Below are positions 16,911 through 25,275 of a stretch of DNA of 64,000 nt, piece by piece. The translations under genes were made by a program, and so were the position numbers. Source of the DNA: Infirmifilum sp. NZ. GTDB taxonomy: Archaea; Thermoproteota; Thermoprotei; Thermofilales; Thermofilaceae. The notes under the pieces were generated by a model. That model was not told where the DNA came from. It was given only the letters and a program-made list of their open reading frames with translations, and ran no database searches. The number at the start of each line of letters is the position of its first letter. Within the stretch, counting starts at the first letter, position 1. The DNA is taken from the NCBI RefSeq assembly GCF_022693705.1, contig NZ_CP094288.1:1-64000 (forward strand). The letters run 5' to 3'.

Positions 16911-17802
16911 AGAGCTCACCAAGGCTCGCCGTGTAGGGTCTGTACTCCTCAACCATATCCACTTCAGCGAGCTGCCTGAGGAAGAGCTCTGCCTCCCCGA
17001 GCTTCTCGCCTTCAACTGCGACCAGAACCTCGCTGCCGCGGACCTCAACGCTCCTCGCGAAGCTCTCCCGGATTATCTCCGCGGCCGCCTCCCGGGGGCT
17101 CCTGGAGCGTACCAGGAAGCTCGTAGCCACCCCGCGCCTCCTGCCGAGCTCGTGCAGCCTCCCGTGCTCGAGGACGACGCCCTGGCTAATGAAGACCGCG
17201 TAGTCGCAGACCTGCTGGAGCTCCGGTATTATGTGGCTGGAGATAAGGATCGTTGTGCTCAGCTCCTCCTTCAGGCTCCTGATCAGGCCCAGGATCTCCC
17301 CCCTCGCCCCGGGGTCGAGGTTCGCGGTTGGCTCGTCGAGCAGGAGCAGAGGCGGCTCCCCGAGAACCGCGATCGCAAGGCCCAGCCTCTGGAGGTAACC
17401 CCTGCTGAGCGCCCTGACGGGGGTGAAGGCGTACTGCTCAAGGCCCATGAACCTCAGCACGCGGGACACCTCCCCATCTCCGAGCCCCCTCATCCTGGCC
17501 ACGTGGGTGAGCAGCCTTCCGACGGTGACGCCTGGTGGGTAGTAGGGCTTCTCGTGAAGCACCCCTGCCAGCCTCCTTACCTCAACCTCCTCTCGCGCCG
17601 GGTCGTGGCCTAGGACCTCCACGTCCCCGCCACTCGGCCTGAGGAGGCCCAGCAGGATCTTTATGGTCGTGGTCTTGCCGGCCCCGTTGGGCCCGAGGAG
17701 CGCGGCCGCGGCCCCTTCAGGCACCTCGAACGTGGCCTCGCGGATCGCGTAGTTTTTGCCGAACCGCTTGCTGAGCCCTTTGACCCGGATGGCCGCGCCC
17801 AT
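16888..17802 (-). CDS. ABC transporter ATPase
   Basis: A 304-residue ATPase that powers the permease after it. Walker A 'LLGPNGAGKTTTIK', Walker B 'LLLLDEPTANLDP' and H-loop 'LISSHIIPE' are complete; the signature is 'LSRGYLQRLGLA' rather than the usual LSGGQ, a noticeable deviation. A C-terminal regulatory tail of about 90 residues is typical of ABC-2 exporters. The ATG at 17802 is chosen over 17829 because the TATA box (AATATTAAT, about 17826-17836) would place transcription start near it. The same TATA serves the divergent plus-strand operon. Confidence 0.85.
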   Translation of the reverse strand: MGAAIRVKGLSKRFGKNYAIREATFEVPEGAAAALLGPNGAGKTTTIKILLGLLRPSGGDVEVLGHDPAREEVEVRRLAGVLHEKPYYPPGVTVGRLLTHVARMRGLGDGEVSRVLRFMGLEQYAFTPVRALSRGYLQRLGLAIAVLGEPPLLLLDEPTANLDPGARGEILGLIRSLKEELSTTILISSHIIPELQQVCDYAVFISQGVVLEHGRLHELGRRRGVATSFLVRSRSPREAAAEIIRESFARSVEVRGSEVLVAVEGEKLGEAELFLRQLAEVDMVEEYRPYTASLGELYERVVGA

Positions 17803-17862
17803 ATCAGCCTCACTTACGAGGCGCGGCATTAATATTTCCGTTTTGTTGAGTTAGTGGAGTGC

Positions 17863-18735
17863 ATGGGCTGGAGAAGGGAAGCCTTGCTTGCTGCCGTACT
17901 ACTGCTGCTGACCGCGGCTCTCGCCATTACCTACTTGAGGCCCCGCGGTACTAGGGCCGCCGTCGCGATCAGCGAGCTACCCAGCACTTTCACAGAGGTT
18001 GCCTCTAGGGTGAACCTCTCGACCTTCAACCTCCTCCGGTCGCTGAGGAGAGGCGCCCCCGGCTCTCCGGAGAACAGGGCCCGCCTCGAGCAGCTCGCCC
18101 AGCTTCTCGCAAACCTCACCGAGTCTGGTGAGTGGCAGCTTAGCGAGCTGGGCCTGCAGCTCAGGGCTTCCTCCGGCAACTACTCGCTACTCGCCTCGGC
18201 TGGAGCCGATATGGAGCTCGCCGCTGACGCCATGAGCGGGCTACACCCGGCGCTGGAGTCGTTCCTGGAGGGGCTGGCGCGCTGCAACGGGACTCAGGCG
18301 GAGCTGGCCGCGAGGGCACTGCTTCCATCCATCCCCAAGGCTAGGGGCGAGCTCCAAGACGCCCTAGGGAAGCTGGCCCTCGTCGACGAGGAGTCTCTGC
18401 CGCTGGAATCCCACAGGAGGGTTTTTGAAAGCGCCGTAGGCAACGCCACGAGAGCCCTGAAGGCCCTCGCTGAGCTCGAGAAGGCGGCGCGGCTGGTCAG
18501 CGCTCTGGGCGGATCCTACCTCGAAGCCCGCTGCCGGGGCGAGGGTGCGGGGTTGCCGTCGCAGGACGCGGTAACCTTGGCGAGGTCGATCGACCCTAAG
18601 GCCTACCCTGAAGCCTCTTACGAGCTGGCGCTGCTGAAGTCCCTCGTGCTCCAGGGCGAGGGCTCGAGCGGAGGCAGTGGTACGGGCGGCGCGGGTAGCG
18701 GAGCTGGGTGGGGGTCCCCGCCGGGTGACGACTAG
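17863..18735 (+). CDS. Membrane-anchored helical protein of vWA/MoxR cluster
   Basis: No family recognised. The 290-residue protein has one N-terminal membrane helix ('ALLAAVLLLLTAALAITYL'), then a long helical domain of repeated Leu/Ala-rich segments with several NxT/S sites, and a Gly/Ser-rich C-terminal tail ('GEGSSGGSGTGGAGSGAG'). It is the first gene of an operon with two vWA proteins: its stop shares a base with the next start. By position it corresponds to the accessory component of Bat/MoxR-type cell-envelope assemblies. ATG 17863 is supported by the shared TATA box at 17826-17836. Confidence 0.7.
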   Translation: MGWRREALLAAVLLLLTAALAITYLRPRGTRAAVAISELPSTFTEVASRVNLSTFNLLRSLRRGAPGSPENRARLEQLAQLLANLTESGEWQLSELGLQLRASSGNYSLLASAGADMELAADAMSGLHPALESFLEGLARCNGTQAELAARALLPSIPKARGELQDALGKLALVDEESLPLESHRRVFESAVGNATRALKALAELEKAARLVSALGGSYLEARCRGEGAGLPSQDAVTLARSIDPKAYPEASYELALLKSLVLQGEGSSGGSGTGGAGSGAGWGSPPGDD

Positions 18736-19649
18736 TGCTCGCGGGCTTCGGCTTCGAGAACCCAGAGCTGCTCCTCGCGGCCCCGCTGGCCGCGGCTCCG
18801 CTACTCCTCTACCGCAGAGCTGCGAGGTTCAGGGCGCTGCTCGAGAGGTACGCGGACGTCAGGGTCACGCGCCTATTCGGGGTCACCGCCGCTCTAAAGC
18901 TGGCCCTGCCGCTCCTCCTGCTCTTGGCGTCGGCGTCGCCCTACGTGGTGTTGACGAGGAGGGTCGAGGTGGGCCTCGGCGAGGCCGCGCTCCTGGGCTC
19001 TAAGCCTGTGCAGCACGTGCTGGTGGTGGACGTATCGAGGAGCATGTCATACGCGCTCGGAATCGGGACCAGGCTGGACGCGGTGAAGGGGATGCTGAGG
19101 GAGTACCTGCTGAGCCTCAGTAGTAACGACACCGTCGTCGTGGCGACGTTCTCCGCAAGGGTCAGGGTGGTCTGCTCCGGGAAGCCGGCCGAGTGCCTGC
19201 CGGTCGTGGAGGGCCTGAGGGCCAACGAGAGCTACACCGCTGTGGGCGACGCCCTGGCCTTCTCCCTCTCACTCGCCGACGCGTCCTACGCGTCTGCAGC
19301 AATCCTACTCTTCACCGACGGCGCCAGCAACTACGGGGTGGACCCGCTCTCACTCGCCTCGAGGGTCCCGCCGGGGAAGTACACTGGCGCGGTGATCTCG
19401 GTCCCGCACAACCCATCCATGCTCGAGCTGGCCAGGAGGCTCGGCTGGAGGTACTACACGCTCGACGATTTCACAGCGTCAAGTGCCGGGGAGCTCGCTA
19501 GCAGGGTGCAGAGCGAGGCGAGGTACGACGCCTTGAAGGCGAGGGGGCAGGCCTTCGTGGAGGAGAGCTTCAGGGACTACACACCCACCTACGCGCTGAT
19601 CCTCCTAGCCGTAGCGGTCGCCCTGGCGGTGCTGTTCGAGGGTGCCTGA
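18735..19649 (+). CDS. vWA-domain membrane protein (BatA-like)
   Basis: The 304-residue protein has two N-terminal membrane helices, a von Willebrand A domain and a C-terminal helix ('YALILLAVAVALAVLF'), the architecture of aerotolerance BatA. The MIDAS metal site is largely kept: 'VVDVSRSMS' (DxSxS), a Thr in 'ESYTAVGDAL' and 'LLFTDGASN'. Starts GTG at 18735, overlapping the previous stop. Second of a three-gene operon; the next gene overlaps by 8 bp. The vWA faces outward of the membrane or cytoplasm by analogy only. Confidence 0.82.
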   Translation: MLAGFGFENPELLLAAPLAAAPLLLYRRAARFRALLERYADVRVTRLFGVTAALKLALPLLLLLASASPYVVLTRRVEVGLGEAALLGSKPVQHVLVVDVSRSMSYALGIGTRLDAVKGMLREYLLSLSSNDTVVVATFSARVRVVCSGKPAECLPVVEGLRANESYTAVGDALAFSLSLADASYASAAILLFTDGASNYGVDPLSLASRVPPGKYTGAVISVPHNPSMLELARRLGWRYYTLDDFTASSAGELASRVQSEARYDALKARGQAFVEESFRDYTPTYALILLAVAVALAVLFEGA

Positions 19650-20634
19650 AGTGCTCGAGCTAGAGAACCCCCTCGTCTTCCTCCTCATCCCCGCGCTGCT
19701 CGCTTACGTCACCTACACGCACCGCGGATACTGGCGTAGAGCGCACAGGTTCTACTCCGTCTCCAACCCCCTCTTCAGGGTGCTTGAAGTGAAGCCCCGA
19801 AGTAGCTCTAGGCGCCTATCGCTTGCGCTAAAGCTGGCCTCGGTGACGCTCCTCGCTCTGGCCCTCGCGTCTCCCGCGCTCGTTGAGAACGTTAAGGTCG
19901 CCAGGACAGTCGACATCACGGGGACGGAGGTCTACAGGCTGGCGAAGCCAGCGGTGGTCATCCTGCTCGACGTCTCGGGCAGCATGGGGGAGCAGATACC
20001 AGGCGGCGTCAAGATCGAGGTCGCGAAAGCCGCCATAGCCCGCTTCATAGACTCGCTCCCGCAGAACCTCAGCGTGGGGCTCGTGGCGTTCGACCACGCC
20101 GTCGAGCTAGCGGTCCCGGTCACCTCGAACAGGACAGCCGTCAAGGCCGAGCTTTCTAAGCTGAGCCCCATGGGCGGAACGATGTTCACCTACCCTCTTT
20201 ACACAGCCCTAAACGCCCTGCAACCCTACAGGGTTTTCAACGCCTCATGCGCCGCGGTGCTCGTGACGGACGGGCTCCCGGCCGACAGGGGGCTGTACGA
20301 CGACCTCCTCCGGCAGTTCGCGAGCCTCAGGATACCCGTCTACACCGTCTACGTGGGGCCGGGCGGCGACGAGGGCGAGGCGGAGCTGAGGAGGATATCT
20401 GGCCTCACGGGGGGCAAGGGCTACACCGCGTGGGAGTCCGAGGCGCTGAGCCAAGTCTTGGCGAAGCTGGCTGGGGAGATCTCGCGGCTCAGCGTGCAGT
20501 ACACTGGAAAGGCTGTGGTGGAGGAGGACGTCGTAGTGCGAACACCCCTGCGCGGCTACCTCCTCGCCGCGGCGCTCGTCCTCTACGTGGCCCACAGCTA
20601 CTTGAGGCACAGGCTCGTGAAGCTCTCCTTCTAG
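19642..20634 (+). CDS. vWA-domain membrane protein (BatA/BatB-like), second copy
   Basis: A 330-residue paralogue of the upstream protein: 'ELENPLVFLLIPALLAYV' and a second helix at the N-terminus, then a vWA domain with a perfect MIDAS motif ('LLDVSGSMGEQ'), a Thr in 'GGTMFTYPL' and 'VTDGLPAD', and a C-terminal helix. GTG start inside the previous gene indicates translational coupling. Two vWA proteins plus MoxR and DUF58 are the usual core of the bacterial Bat/MoxR chaperone system. Target complex unknown here. Confidence 0.85.
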   Translation: MPEVLELENPLVFLLIPALLAYVTYTHRGYWRRAHRFYSVSNPLFRVLEVKPRSSSRRLSLALKLASVTLLALALASPALVENVKVARTVDITGTEVYRLAKPAVVILLDVSGSMGEQIPGGVKIEVAKAAIARFIDSLPQNLSVGLVAFDHAVELAVPVTSNRTAVKAELSKLSPMGGTMFTYPLYTALNALQPYRVFNASCAAVLVTDGLPADRGLYDDLLRQFASLRIPVYTVYVGPGGDEGEAELRRISGLTGGKGYTAWESEALSQVLAKLAGEISRLSVQYTGKAVVEEDVVVRTPLRGYLLAAALVLYVAHSYLRHRLVKLSF

Positions 20635-21485
20635 AGCCCCTGCCTGAGCCTGAGGTACGCTTCGACCACGTAGGGTGCCCGCTCGACGGCGTGCTCGTAG
20701 GAGCCCAGCTCGACCGCTCTCCTCCCGACTGCCGCCCTCACCCTGGCGATGTGCCTCCTGGCCTGGCGGGCCGCCTCCGCGAGCTCCACCATGCCCGTGG
20801 ATCCGGACTCCCTGTCGGCCGCTGCGACGAGCGCGGTTTCCGCGATCCTCGAGACATCGGCCTCCCTAGTGAACAGGAAGTAGAGCGCGCCACGGCCTAG
20901 CGCCCTTGACGCCTCGAGGAGCCTAGCGTACTCCTCAGGCTTGTTCGAGAGGTCTGTGTACACCGCCCAGTAGGCCCCCCTCCCGAACGACGACGCAGCC
21001 CTCAGCGCTTCCCCAAGGCTCAGCCCGCCCCTAGCCCCCCTGCAGGCCTGCCTCAGGAGCCGCTCGAGCAAAAGCCTGCTGGACGTGTACTCGTACGTCT
21101 CCACCCTGTCGCTGACCACGACCGCCGACACCCTGTCGCGGAGCCTGGCCGAAGCCTCGGCGTGCAGCGTTAGTACGAGCACTAGGCTCTCAAGCTTGTC
21201 CTTGAAGCCCATCGAGGCCGTCAAGTCGACGAGCCAGAGCAGCCTAGACTCCCTCTCAGCGCGGAACTCCTTCACGTACAGCCTCTCAAGCCCAGTCCTC
21301 GCTGAAGCCCTCCAGTCAATGTACCTCGAGTCGTCCCCATAGACGTACTGCCGCAGGTCCTCGTACTCCAGCCCAAGCCCCTTCACCCTCATCGGGCTGT
21401 CCCCGGCCAGGACGCCGCTGGCAATAACCCTGCCCTGAACCCTGGCCCTCTTAAGCTTTGTGCAGACTGGAACCGCGGGGTTCAC
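20631..21485 (-). CDS. DUF58 protein of MoxR cluster
   Basis: The 284-residue protein contains the DUF58 core 'GLEYEDLRQYVYGDDSRYIDWRASARTGLERLYVKEF' followed by a vWA-like beta sheet ('WLVDLTASMGFKD') and 'LLVDLTASMG' as a degenerate MIDAS. It lacks the N-terminal membrane segments of longer DUF58 proteins. The GTG start overlaps the preceding gene by 4 bp. DUF58 proteins accompany MoxR ATPases, and the pair assists assembly of periplasmic or membrane complexes in bacteria. It converges with the second vWA gene. Confidence 0.85.
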   Translation of the reverse strand: MNPAVPVCTKLKRARVQGRVIASGVLAGDSPMRVKGLGLEYEDLRQYVYGDDSRYIDWRASARTGLERLYVKEFRAERESRLLWLVDLTASMGFKDKLESLVLVLTLHAEASARLRDRVSAVVVSDRVETYEYTSSRLLLERLLRQACRGARGGLSLGEALRAASSFGRGAYWAVYTDLSNKPEEYARLLEASRALGRGALYFLFTREADVSRIAETALVAAADRESGSTGMVELAEAARQARRHIARVRAAVGRRAVELGSYEHAVERAPYVVEAYLRLRQGL

Positions 21486-22303
21486 GCGACCACCAGGGCG
21501 TCCCCGAGCTTCCTGACAGAGCTCCAGGGCACGTCCACGTACTCCGACCTGCTCACCTCCAGGTACGACTCGAGCTCTCTGACGCCTGCGGGGCCCAGCA
21601 CCCTCGCCACAGCCTCTCTGGCCCTCTCAACCAGAGCGCCGCTGAGCCTCGGGTTCGCGTAGGGGTCGATCTCGCCGGCTAGCGCGTCGGCCTCACGCCC
21701 AGCCCCCCTCCTCTTGAGCCCGTGGACGAACTGCATCCACTTGAGCTCAACCGATCCCCCTCCCCTGGCAACGCGCACGCCCAGCTCCCCGGGGCCGACG
21801 ACGATCTCCGACGCGAACCCGAGGAACCCGTTCGAAACGCTCAAGACAGGCTTGCCGTCCACCTCTCCCGGCCTCGGGAAAGCCGGGGGCTCCAGCGGGG
21901 GCTGCCCGCGGAAGCTCGCCTCGCGGGGAGTCCTCAGGAGGATCACCCTGAACTCGGGGATCGATGCGTCGACCCAGGCGATCTCGCTCACGGGGCAGTA
22001 CGCCTTCAGCAGGCTCACCTCCCTCTCCGCCCTCCTCCTCGGGATCTCGATGCCTTCGCTCCTCGCCACCTCCACCGCGGCCTCCAGCGTGAGGCCTGAA
22101 GTCGACAGCCCCCTCCTCGCCAGCTCGCCGTAGAGGGCCTCGGCGTCTATCACGCTCTCCCCCACGCTCCTAGTTAGGAACACCTCAATGTAGGCTCCCT
22201 CCTCCCGCAGGATCAGGGAGCCCGCGTCGCCGTAGTAGAGCCCCTCGCTGTCGTAGATCCTGGCGCCCTTAATCTCCCGCTGGGAGTAAAACGCTTTGGG
22301 CAA
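21482..22303 (-). CDS. Two PRC-barrel-like domains, MoxR-cluster protein
   Basis: The 273-residue protein begins with 'YSQREIKGARIYDSEGLYYGDAGSL' and ends with 'SEYVDVPWSSVRKLGDALVV', both of which resemble PRC-barrel modules (ExxG.xVyd.dG..lG). The middle is a long region with no clear motif. PRC barrels act as adaptors in RNA-binding and photosynthetic proteins; here the neighbour is DUF58, so it may be a scaffold. TTG start at 22303 is judged from frame and lack of alternatives; a promoter was not obvious. Confidence 0.65.
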   Translation of the reverse strand: MPKAFYSQREIKGARIYDSEGLYYGDAGSLILREEGAYIEVFLTRSVGESVIDAEALYGELARRGLSTSGLTLEAAVEVARSEGIEIPRRRAEREVSLLKAYCPVSEIAWVDASIPEFRVILLRTPREASFRGQPPLEPPAFPRPGEVDGKPVLSVSNGFLGFASEIVVGPGELGVRVARGGGSVELKWMQFVHGLKRRGAGREADALAGEIDPYANPRLSGALVERAREAVARVLGPAGVRELESYLEVSRSEYVDVPWSSVRKLGDALVVA

Positions 22304-22588
22304 GCACTAACACCGGTTCAGAGATACACGCGCGCGGAAATAGGCTTTACCGTTAACGTTCACCTCTCCCTATCTTACCTGCTGCATTTATCTGCGGTCT
22401 CTCGCCTCGCCTACGGGCAGTCTGGCCCCCTGGGTCATGGAAGCTGTGATGTCCAGCGCGCACGTAGCTCGCATCCAGGGCTGGTCACATAAACCCCGGG
22501 TAGCTGAAGGGGTTGCCTCCAGCGATACCTCACTCGGCTCGAGCTCACCGAGGGTATATTTACCGGCGCGAGCATCGGTAGTAGTGGT

Positions 22589-23644
22589 ATGGAGCAGGCC
22601 GACTTCATCCGCGACGCTAGGCGGCTTGTAGAGGTGCTCGACAGGGTTGTGGTTGGCTACAGCGTTGAGAAGAGGGTTGTCCTCGCCAGCCTGCTGGCCA
22701 ACGGCCACGTCCTCCTCGAGGGCCCTCCCGGCATCGCGAAGACCACGCTTGCGAAGGCGCTTGCAAGGGCGTTCGGGCTCCTCGACAGCAGGGTCAGCAT
22801 CGGGGGAGTGGAGTACAGGGGCTTCTCTAGGATACAGTTCACCCCGGACCTCCTCCCGTCGGACGTCACCGGGAGCCTCGTCTACAACCCGGTTACACGC
22901 GAGTTCGAGCCCCGACTGGGCCCCATATTCGCGTACATAGTGCTGGTGGACGAGGTCAACCGCGCGACGCCTAGAACCCAGAGCGCGCTCCTGGAGGCGA
23001 TGCAGGAGAGGCAGGTCACGATCGGCGGCAGAACCTACCCCCTTGAGGACAGGAAAGCGGGCAAGTTCTTCGCCGTCCTGGCGACCCAGAACCCGGTTGA
23101 GCAGGAGGGCACGTACCCCCTGCCGGAGGCCCAGCTCGACAGGTTCATCACCCGCGTGGTCTTCCCCTACCCGAGGGCGCTCGAGGAGGAGAAGAGCATC
23201 CTGAGGCTTCACGCGCAGAGACTCTCAGAGCCCCTGGAGGACCTCGAGTCGATCCTCGACCCCAAGTGGCTCCACGCGGCTCAGAGCTTCGTGGCGGAGC
23301 AGGTGGCGGTGCAGGACGACGTGCTCGACTACGTCTCGCAGCTGGTCCGCTTCACGAGGCCGGAGGTCAGCGCCACCGCGAGGGAGTTCTTCGAGCTCGG
23401 CGCGAGCCCCAGGGCGGGAATAGCGCTGCTGCGCGTGGCTAAGGCGTGGGCTATGCTTGAGGGGAGGACCGTCGCCACGAGGAGGGACGTCGATGCCGTG
23501 GCGTTCCCCGTCCTGAACCACAGGGTAATACCGAAGCTCGACAGGGTTATCGAGGCCGAAGAGGCCGTGGGCCGCTACAGCGCGAGGTACGAGGCCACAC
23601 GGCGGGGGCTGGAGGAGATCATGAAGAGCATCCGCGCGCTGTGA
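22589..23644 (+). CDS. MoxR-family AAA+ ATPase
   Basis: The 351-residue protein has the MoxR signature: Walker A 'EGPPGIAKTTLAKALA', Walker B 'VLVDEVNRATPRTQSALLEAMQERQVT', sensor 1 'ATQNPVEQEGTYPLPEAQLDRF' and a C-terminal lid with 'ASPRAGIALLRVAKAWA'. It is a chaperone ATPase that works with vWA proteins to assemble complexes or insert cofactors. A TATA box (TATATTTA, about 22553-22560) precedes the ATG by about 30 bp. Divergent from the DUF58/PRC pair and facing away from the vWA operon. Confidence 0.93.
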   Translation: MEQADFIRDARRLVEVLDRVVVGYSVEKRVVLASLLANGHVLLEGPPGIAKTTLAKALARAFGLLDSRVSIGGVEYRGFSRIQFTPDLLPSDVTGSLVYNPVTREFEPRLGPIFAYIVLVDEVNRATPRTQSALLEAMQERQVTIGGRTYPLEDRKAGKFFAVLATQNPVEQEGTYPLPEAQLDRFITRVVFPYPRALEEEKSILRLHAQRLSEPLEDLESILDPKWLHAAQSFVAEQVAVQDDVLDYVSQLVRFTRPEVSATAREFFELGASPRAGIALLRVAKAWAMLEGRTVATRRDVDAVAFPVLNHRVIPKLDRVIEAEEAVGRYSARYEATRRGLEEIMKSIRAL

Positions 23645-23768
23645 CTCTCGTTCTTCTTATAAGACTGGCGAATAGGAGCCTCAGTCTCGTCGAATCTTCT
23701 CGAGGTCTTTAGCTCGCTGATTCGCTGGTGCCTTGCCGCTTCGAAAAGGCGCAGGGAAAAGTTTATAC

Positions 23769-23782
23769 GTGCATGCATGCAC
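23769..23782. promoter_or_regulatory. Palindromic operator of vapBC
   Basis: GTGCATGCATGCAC is a perfect 14-bp palindrome, directly after the TATA box TTTATAC (23762-23768) and about ten bases before the vapB GTG. The position covers the probable transcription start, as expected for an autorepressor site. Confidence 0.7.
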
Positions 23783-23791
23783 TTTTAACAT

Positions 23792-24013
23792 GTGACGGTG
23801 AAGACCATAACGATATCGCTGGAGGCTTACGAAGCCCTGCTGCGGGAGAAGAAACCGGGGGAGAGCTTTTCGGATGTGATACTCAGGCTTGTGAAGAGTA
23901 GCGGCGATATAATGGAGCTTGCAGGCCGCTGGAGTGATATCAGCGATGAGGCCCTTGAAGCCTTCCTTAGGAACGTTAGGGAAAGGTGGAGAGAGTGGAG
24001 AAGTACGCGCTAG
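23792..24013 (+). CDS. vapB: VapB antitoxin (DUF217 type)
   Basis: A 73-residue protein: 'KTITISLEAYEALLREKKPGESFSDVILRLVK' is the AbrB/RHH-like DUF217 VapB DNA-binding segment, followed by a C-terminal helix 'ISDEALEAFLRNVRERWREW' that normally covers the toxin active site. GTG start. The 3' end overlaps vapC by 28 bp, so the two are translated together. The operator palindrome lies just upstream. Confidence 0.9.
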   Translation: MTVKTITISLEAYEALLREKKPGESFSDVILRLVKSSGDIMELAGRWSDISDEALEAFLRNVRERWREWRSTR

Positions 24014-24414
24014 ACACTGATTTCTTAGTGGAGTTCCTGAGGGGTCGTAGCCCCGCAGTCACGCTGATGGCCAAGCTGAGGGAATCAGGCTACCTGGCTA
24101 CCACCGTGATCAACGCTTTTGAGCTCTACTGGGGTGCTTATAAGTTCAATGGTAAACGGGCGGAAGACGTCAGAAAACTCCTTAGACGGATGGTGGTACT
24201 AAACATGGATGAGAGAATAGCTGAGAAAGCTGGGGAGGAAATAGCATACCTGGAGCAAATGGGTCTGCCTGTAGACGTAAGGGATCTTTTCACTGGCGTG
24301 ATCTCAAGGGAGCACGGCTACGCGATCATTACGGGCAATGAGGAACACTTCAAAAGGATACGAGGGTTGAGGGTTATAAACTGGAGGAGCCTCGAGCCCG
24401 ATGCGCGCCCATAG
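23986..24414 (+). CDS. vapC: VapC toxin, PIN-domain ribonuclease
   Basis: A 142-residue PIN domain with the acidic residues in place: D in 'YALDTDFLVEF', E in 'VINAFELYWG' and D in 'DVRDLFTGVISREHGYAIITGNEEHF' (the last normally Asp in 'TxD/N'). VapC enzymes cleave tRNA or rRNA under stress when free of VapB. Length and order are normal. GTG start at 23986 with an alternative at 23995. Confidence 0.92.
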   Translation: MERVEKYALDTDFLVEFLRGRSPAVTLMAKLRESGYLATTVINAFELYWGAYKFNGKRAEDVRKLLRRMVVLNMDERIAEKAGEEIAYLEQMGLPVDVRDLFTGVISREHGYAIITGNEEHFKRIRGLRVINWRSLEPDARP

Positions 24415-24646
24415 CAATTCCAACGGAGAATCTTCTCTCTGAGCCAATGTTGGAGACCTGACAGTCGCCGGTTGCAACCTCGCAGACCAGAGCCTTTTTC
24501 TACGACTATGCTGGGCTGTGACGTGAGAAGGCAGTGGTCACGACGCGCGGGCATAAGCGTGCTTGAGCTATAAGCTAAACCGGAGTACTCCGGCCAGTAA
24601 GGGGTAAGATAGGACAAGTGTAGCCCAATGATAGTGGTGTGGTAAG

Positions 24647-24656
24647 GCTTATAGCG
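24647..24656 (+). promoter_or_regulatory. TATA box for the C/D sRNA
   Basis: GCTTATAGCG lies about 27 bp before the C box, the usual archaeal TATA-to-start spacing. It is framed by GTAAGGC (24642-24648) and its inverse GCCTTAC (24664-24670), which might be a protein site. Confidence 0.5.
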
Positions 24657-24676
24657 GTTCTGCGCCTTACTTTGTT

Positions 24677-24729
24677 CGGGGATGAGGAAGAGACGATCTG
24701 AAGTGTGATGACATCATCTAACACTGATG
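24677..24729 (+). ncRNA. Candidate C/D box sRNA (2'-O-methylation guide)
   Basis: Four boxes in archaeal order: C box GGGATGA (24679-24685, one mismatch from RTGATGA), D' CTGA (24698-24701), C' GTGATGA (24705-24711, perfect) and D CTGA (24724-24727). The guide spacers are exactly 12 and 12 nt and the D'-C' gap is 3 nt, as in typical archaeal C/D sRNAs of about 50 nt. A TATA box stands at the right distance upstream. It overlaps only the unsupported upstream extension of the next gene. Guide targets were not searched; the guides are the 12 nt before each D box. Confidence 0.65.
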
Positions 24730-24776
24730 CTCTTCTGCGCGTCAAGTATTTAGCGCCTCCCCACCCAACTCACTGC

Positions 24777-25253
24777 GTGAAAGTCCTCATACTCGACCTC
24801 GACAGGACGCTTTGGAGCCACCACGACGTGACCACAACCGTTCCCCCGTACAGGAGGGTCTCGGAGGACGCGGTCGTCGACTCCCGGGGCGACGTGATCA
24901 GGCTCAACCCCTGCGCCAAGGACCTACTCGAGCTCGCCAAGTCGATGGGGGTGAAGCTGGCGGTCGCCAGCTGGAACAGCCCCGACAAAGCGCTCCAGGC
25001 TCTTGAGGCGCTCGGCTTGAGCGGGTGGTTCGACGTCGTGGTGGTGGAGCCGCACCCCAACAAAGACCGGATGATCCGGAAGATACTGAAGGCGCTCAGG
25101 CTGGCCCCACAGGACGCCGTCTTCGTCGACGACAACCCGGCGATCTGCGACCTCGTGAAGAGGAGCCTCCCCGAGGTGAACGTCCTGAACATCGGCGCTG
25201 ACGTGGAGAGCCTCTGCGAGGTGAAAACGCTCCTCGAGCGAAATCAACAATAG
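24777..25253 (+). CDS. HAD phosphatase, magnesium-dependent phosphatase-1-like
   Basis: The 158-residue protein opens with 'VKVLILDLDRTLWSHHDV' (HAD motif I with both Asp), continues with 'LAVASWNSPDKA' (motif II), Lys in 'EPHPNKDRM' and 'AVFVDDNPAICDL' (motif IV). This is the pattern of MDP-1, a phosphotyrosine/sugar phosphatase. The GTG at 24777 is preferred because an earlier GTG at 24705 falls in the sRNA and would add a protein segment not found in the family. Confidence 0.85.
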   Translation: MKVLILDLDRTLWSHHDVTTTVPPYRRVSEDAVVDSRGDVIRLNPCAKDLLELAKSMGVKLAVASWNSPDKALQALEALGLSGWFDVVVVEPHPNKDRMIRKILKALRLAPQDAVFVDDNPAICDLVKRSLPEVNVLNIGADVESLCEVKTLLERNQQ

Positions 25254-25275
25254 CCGCCCCGCGCACCGTTTAGCC

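Noticed and set aside
24705-24776. Earlier GTG start of the HAD phosphatase
   Set aside because: It lies in the sRNA C' box and D guide; HAD motif I begins just after GTG 24777.
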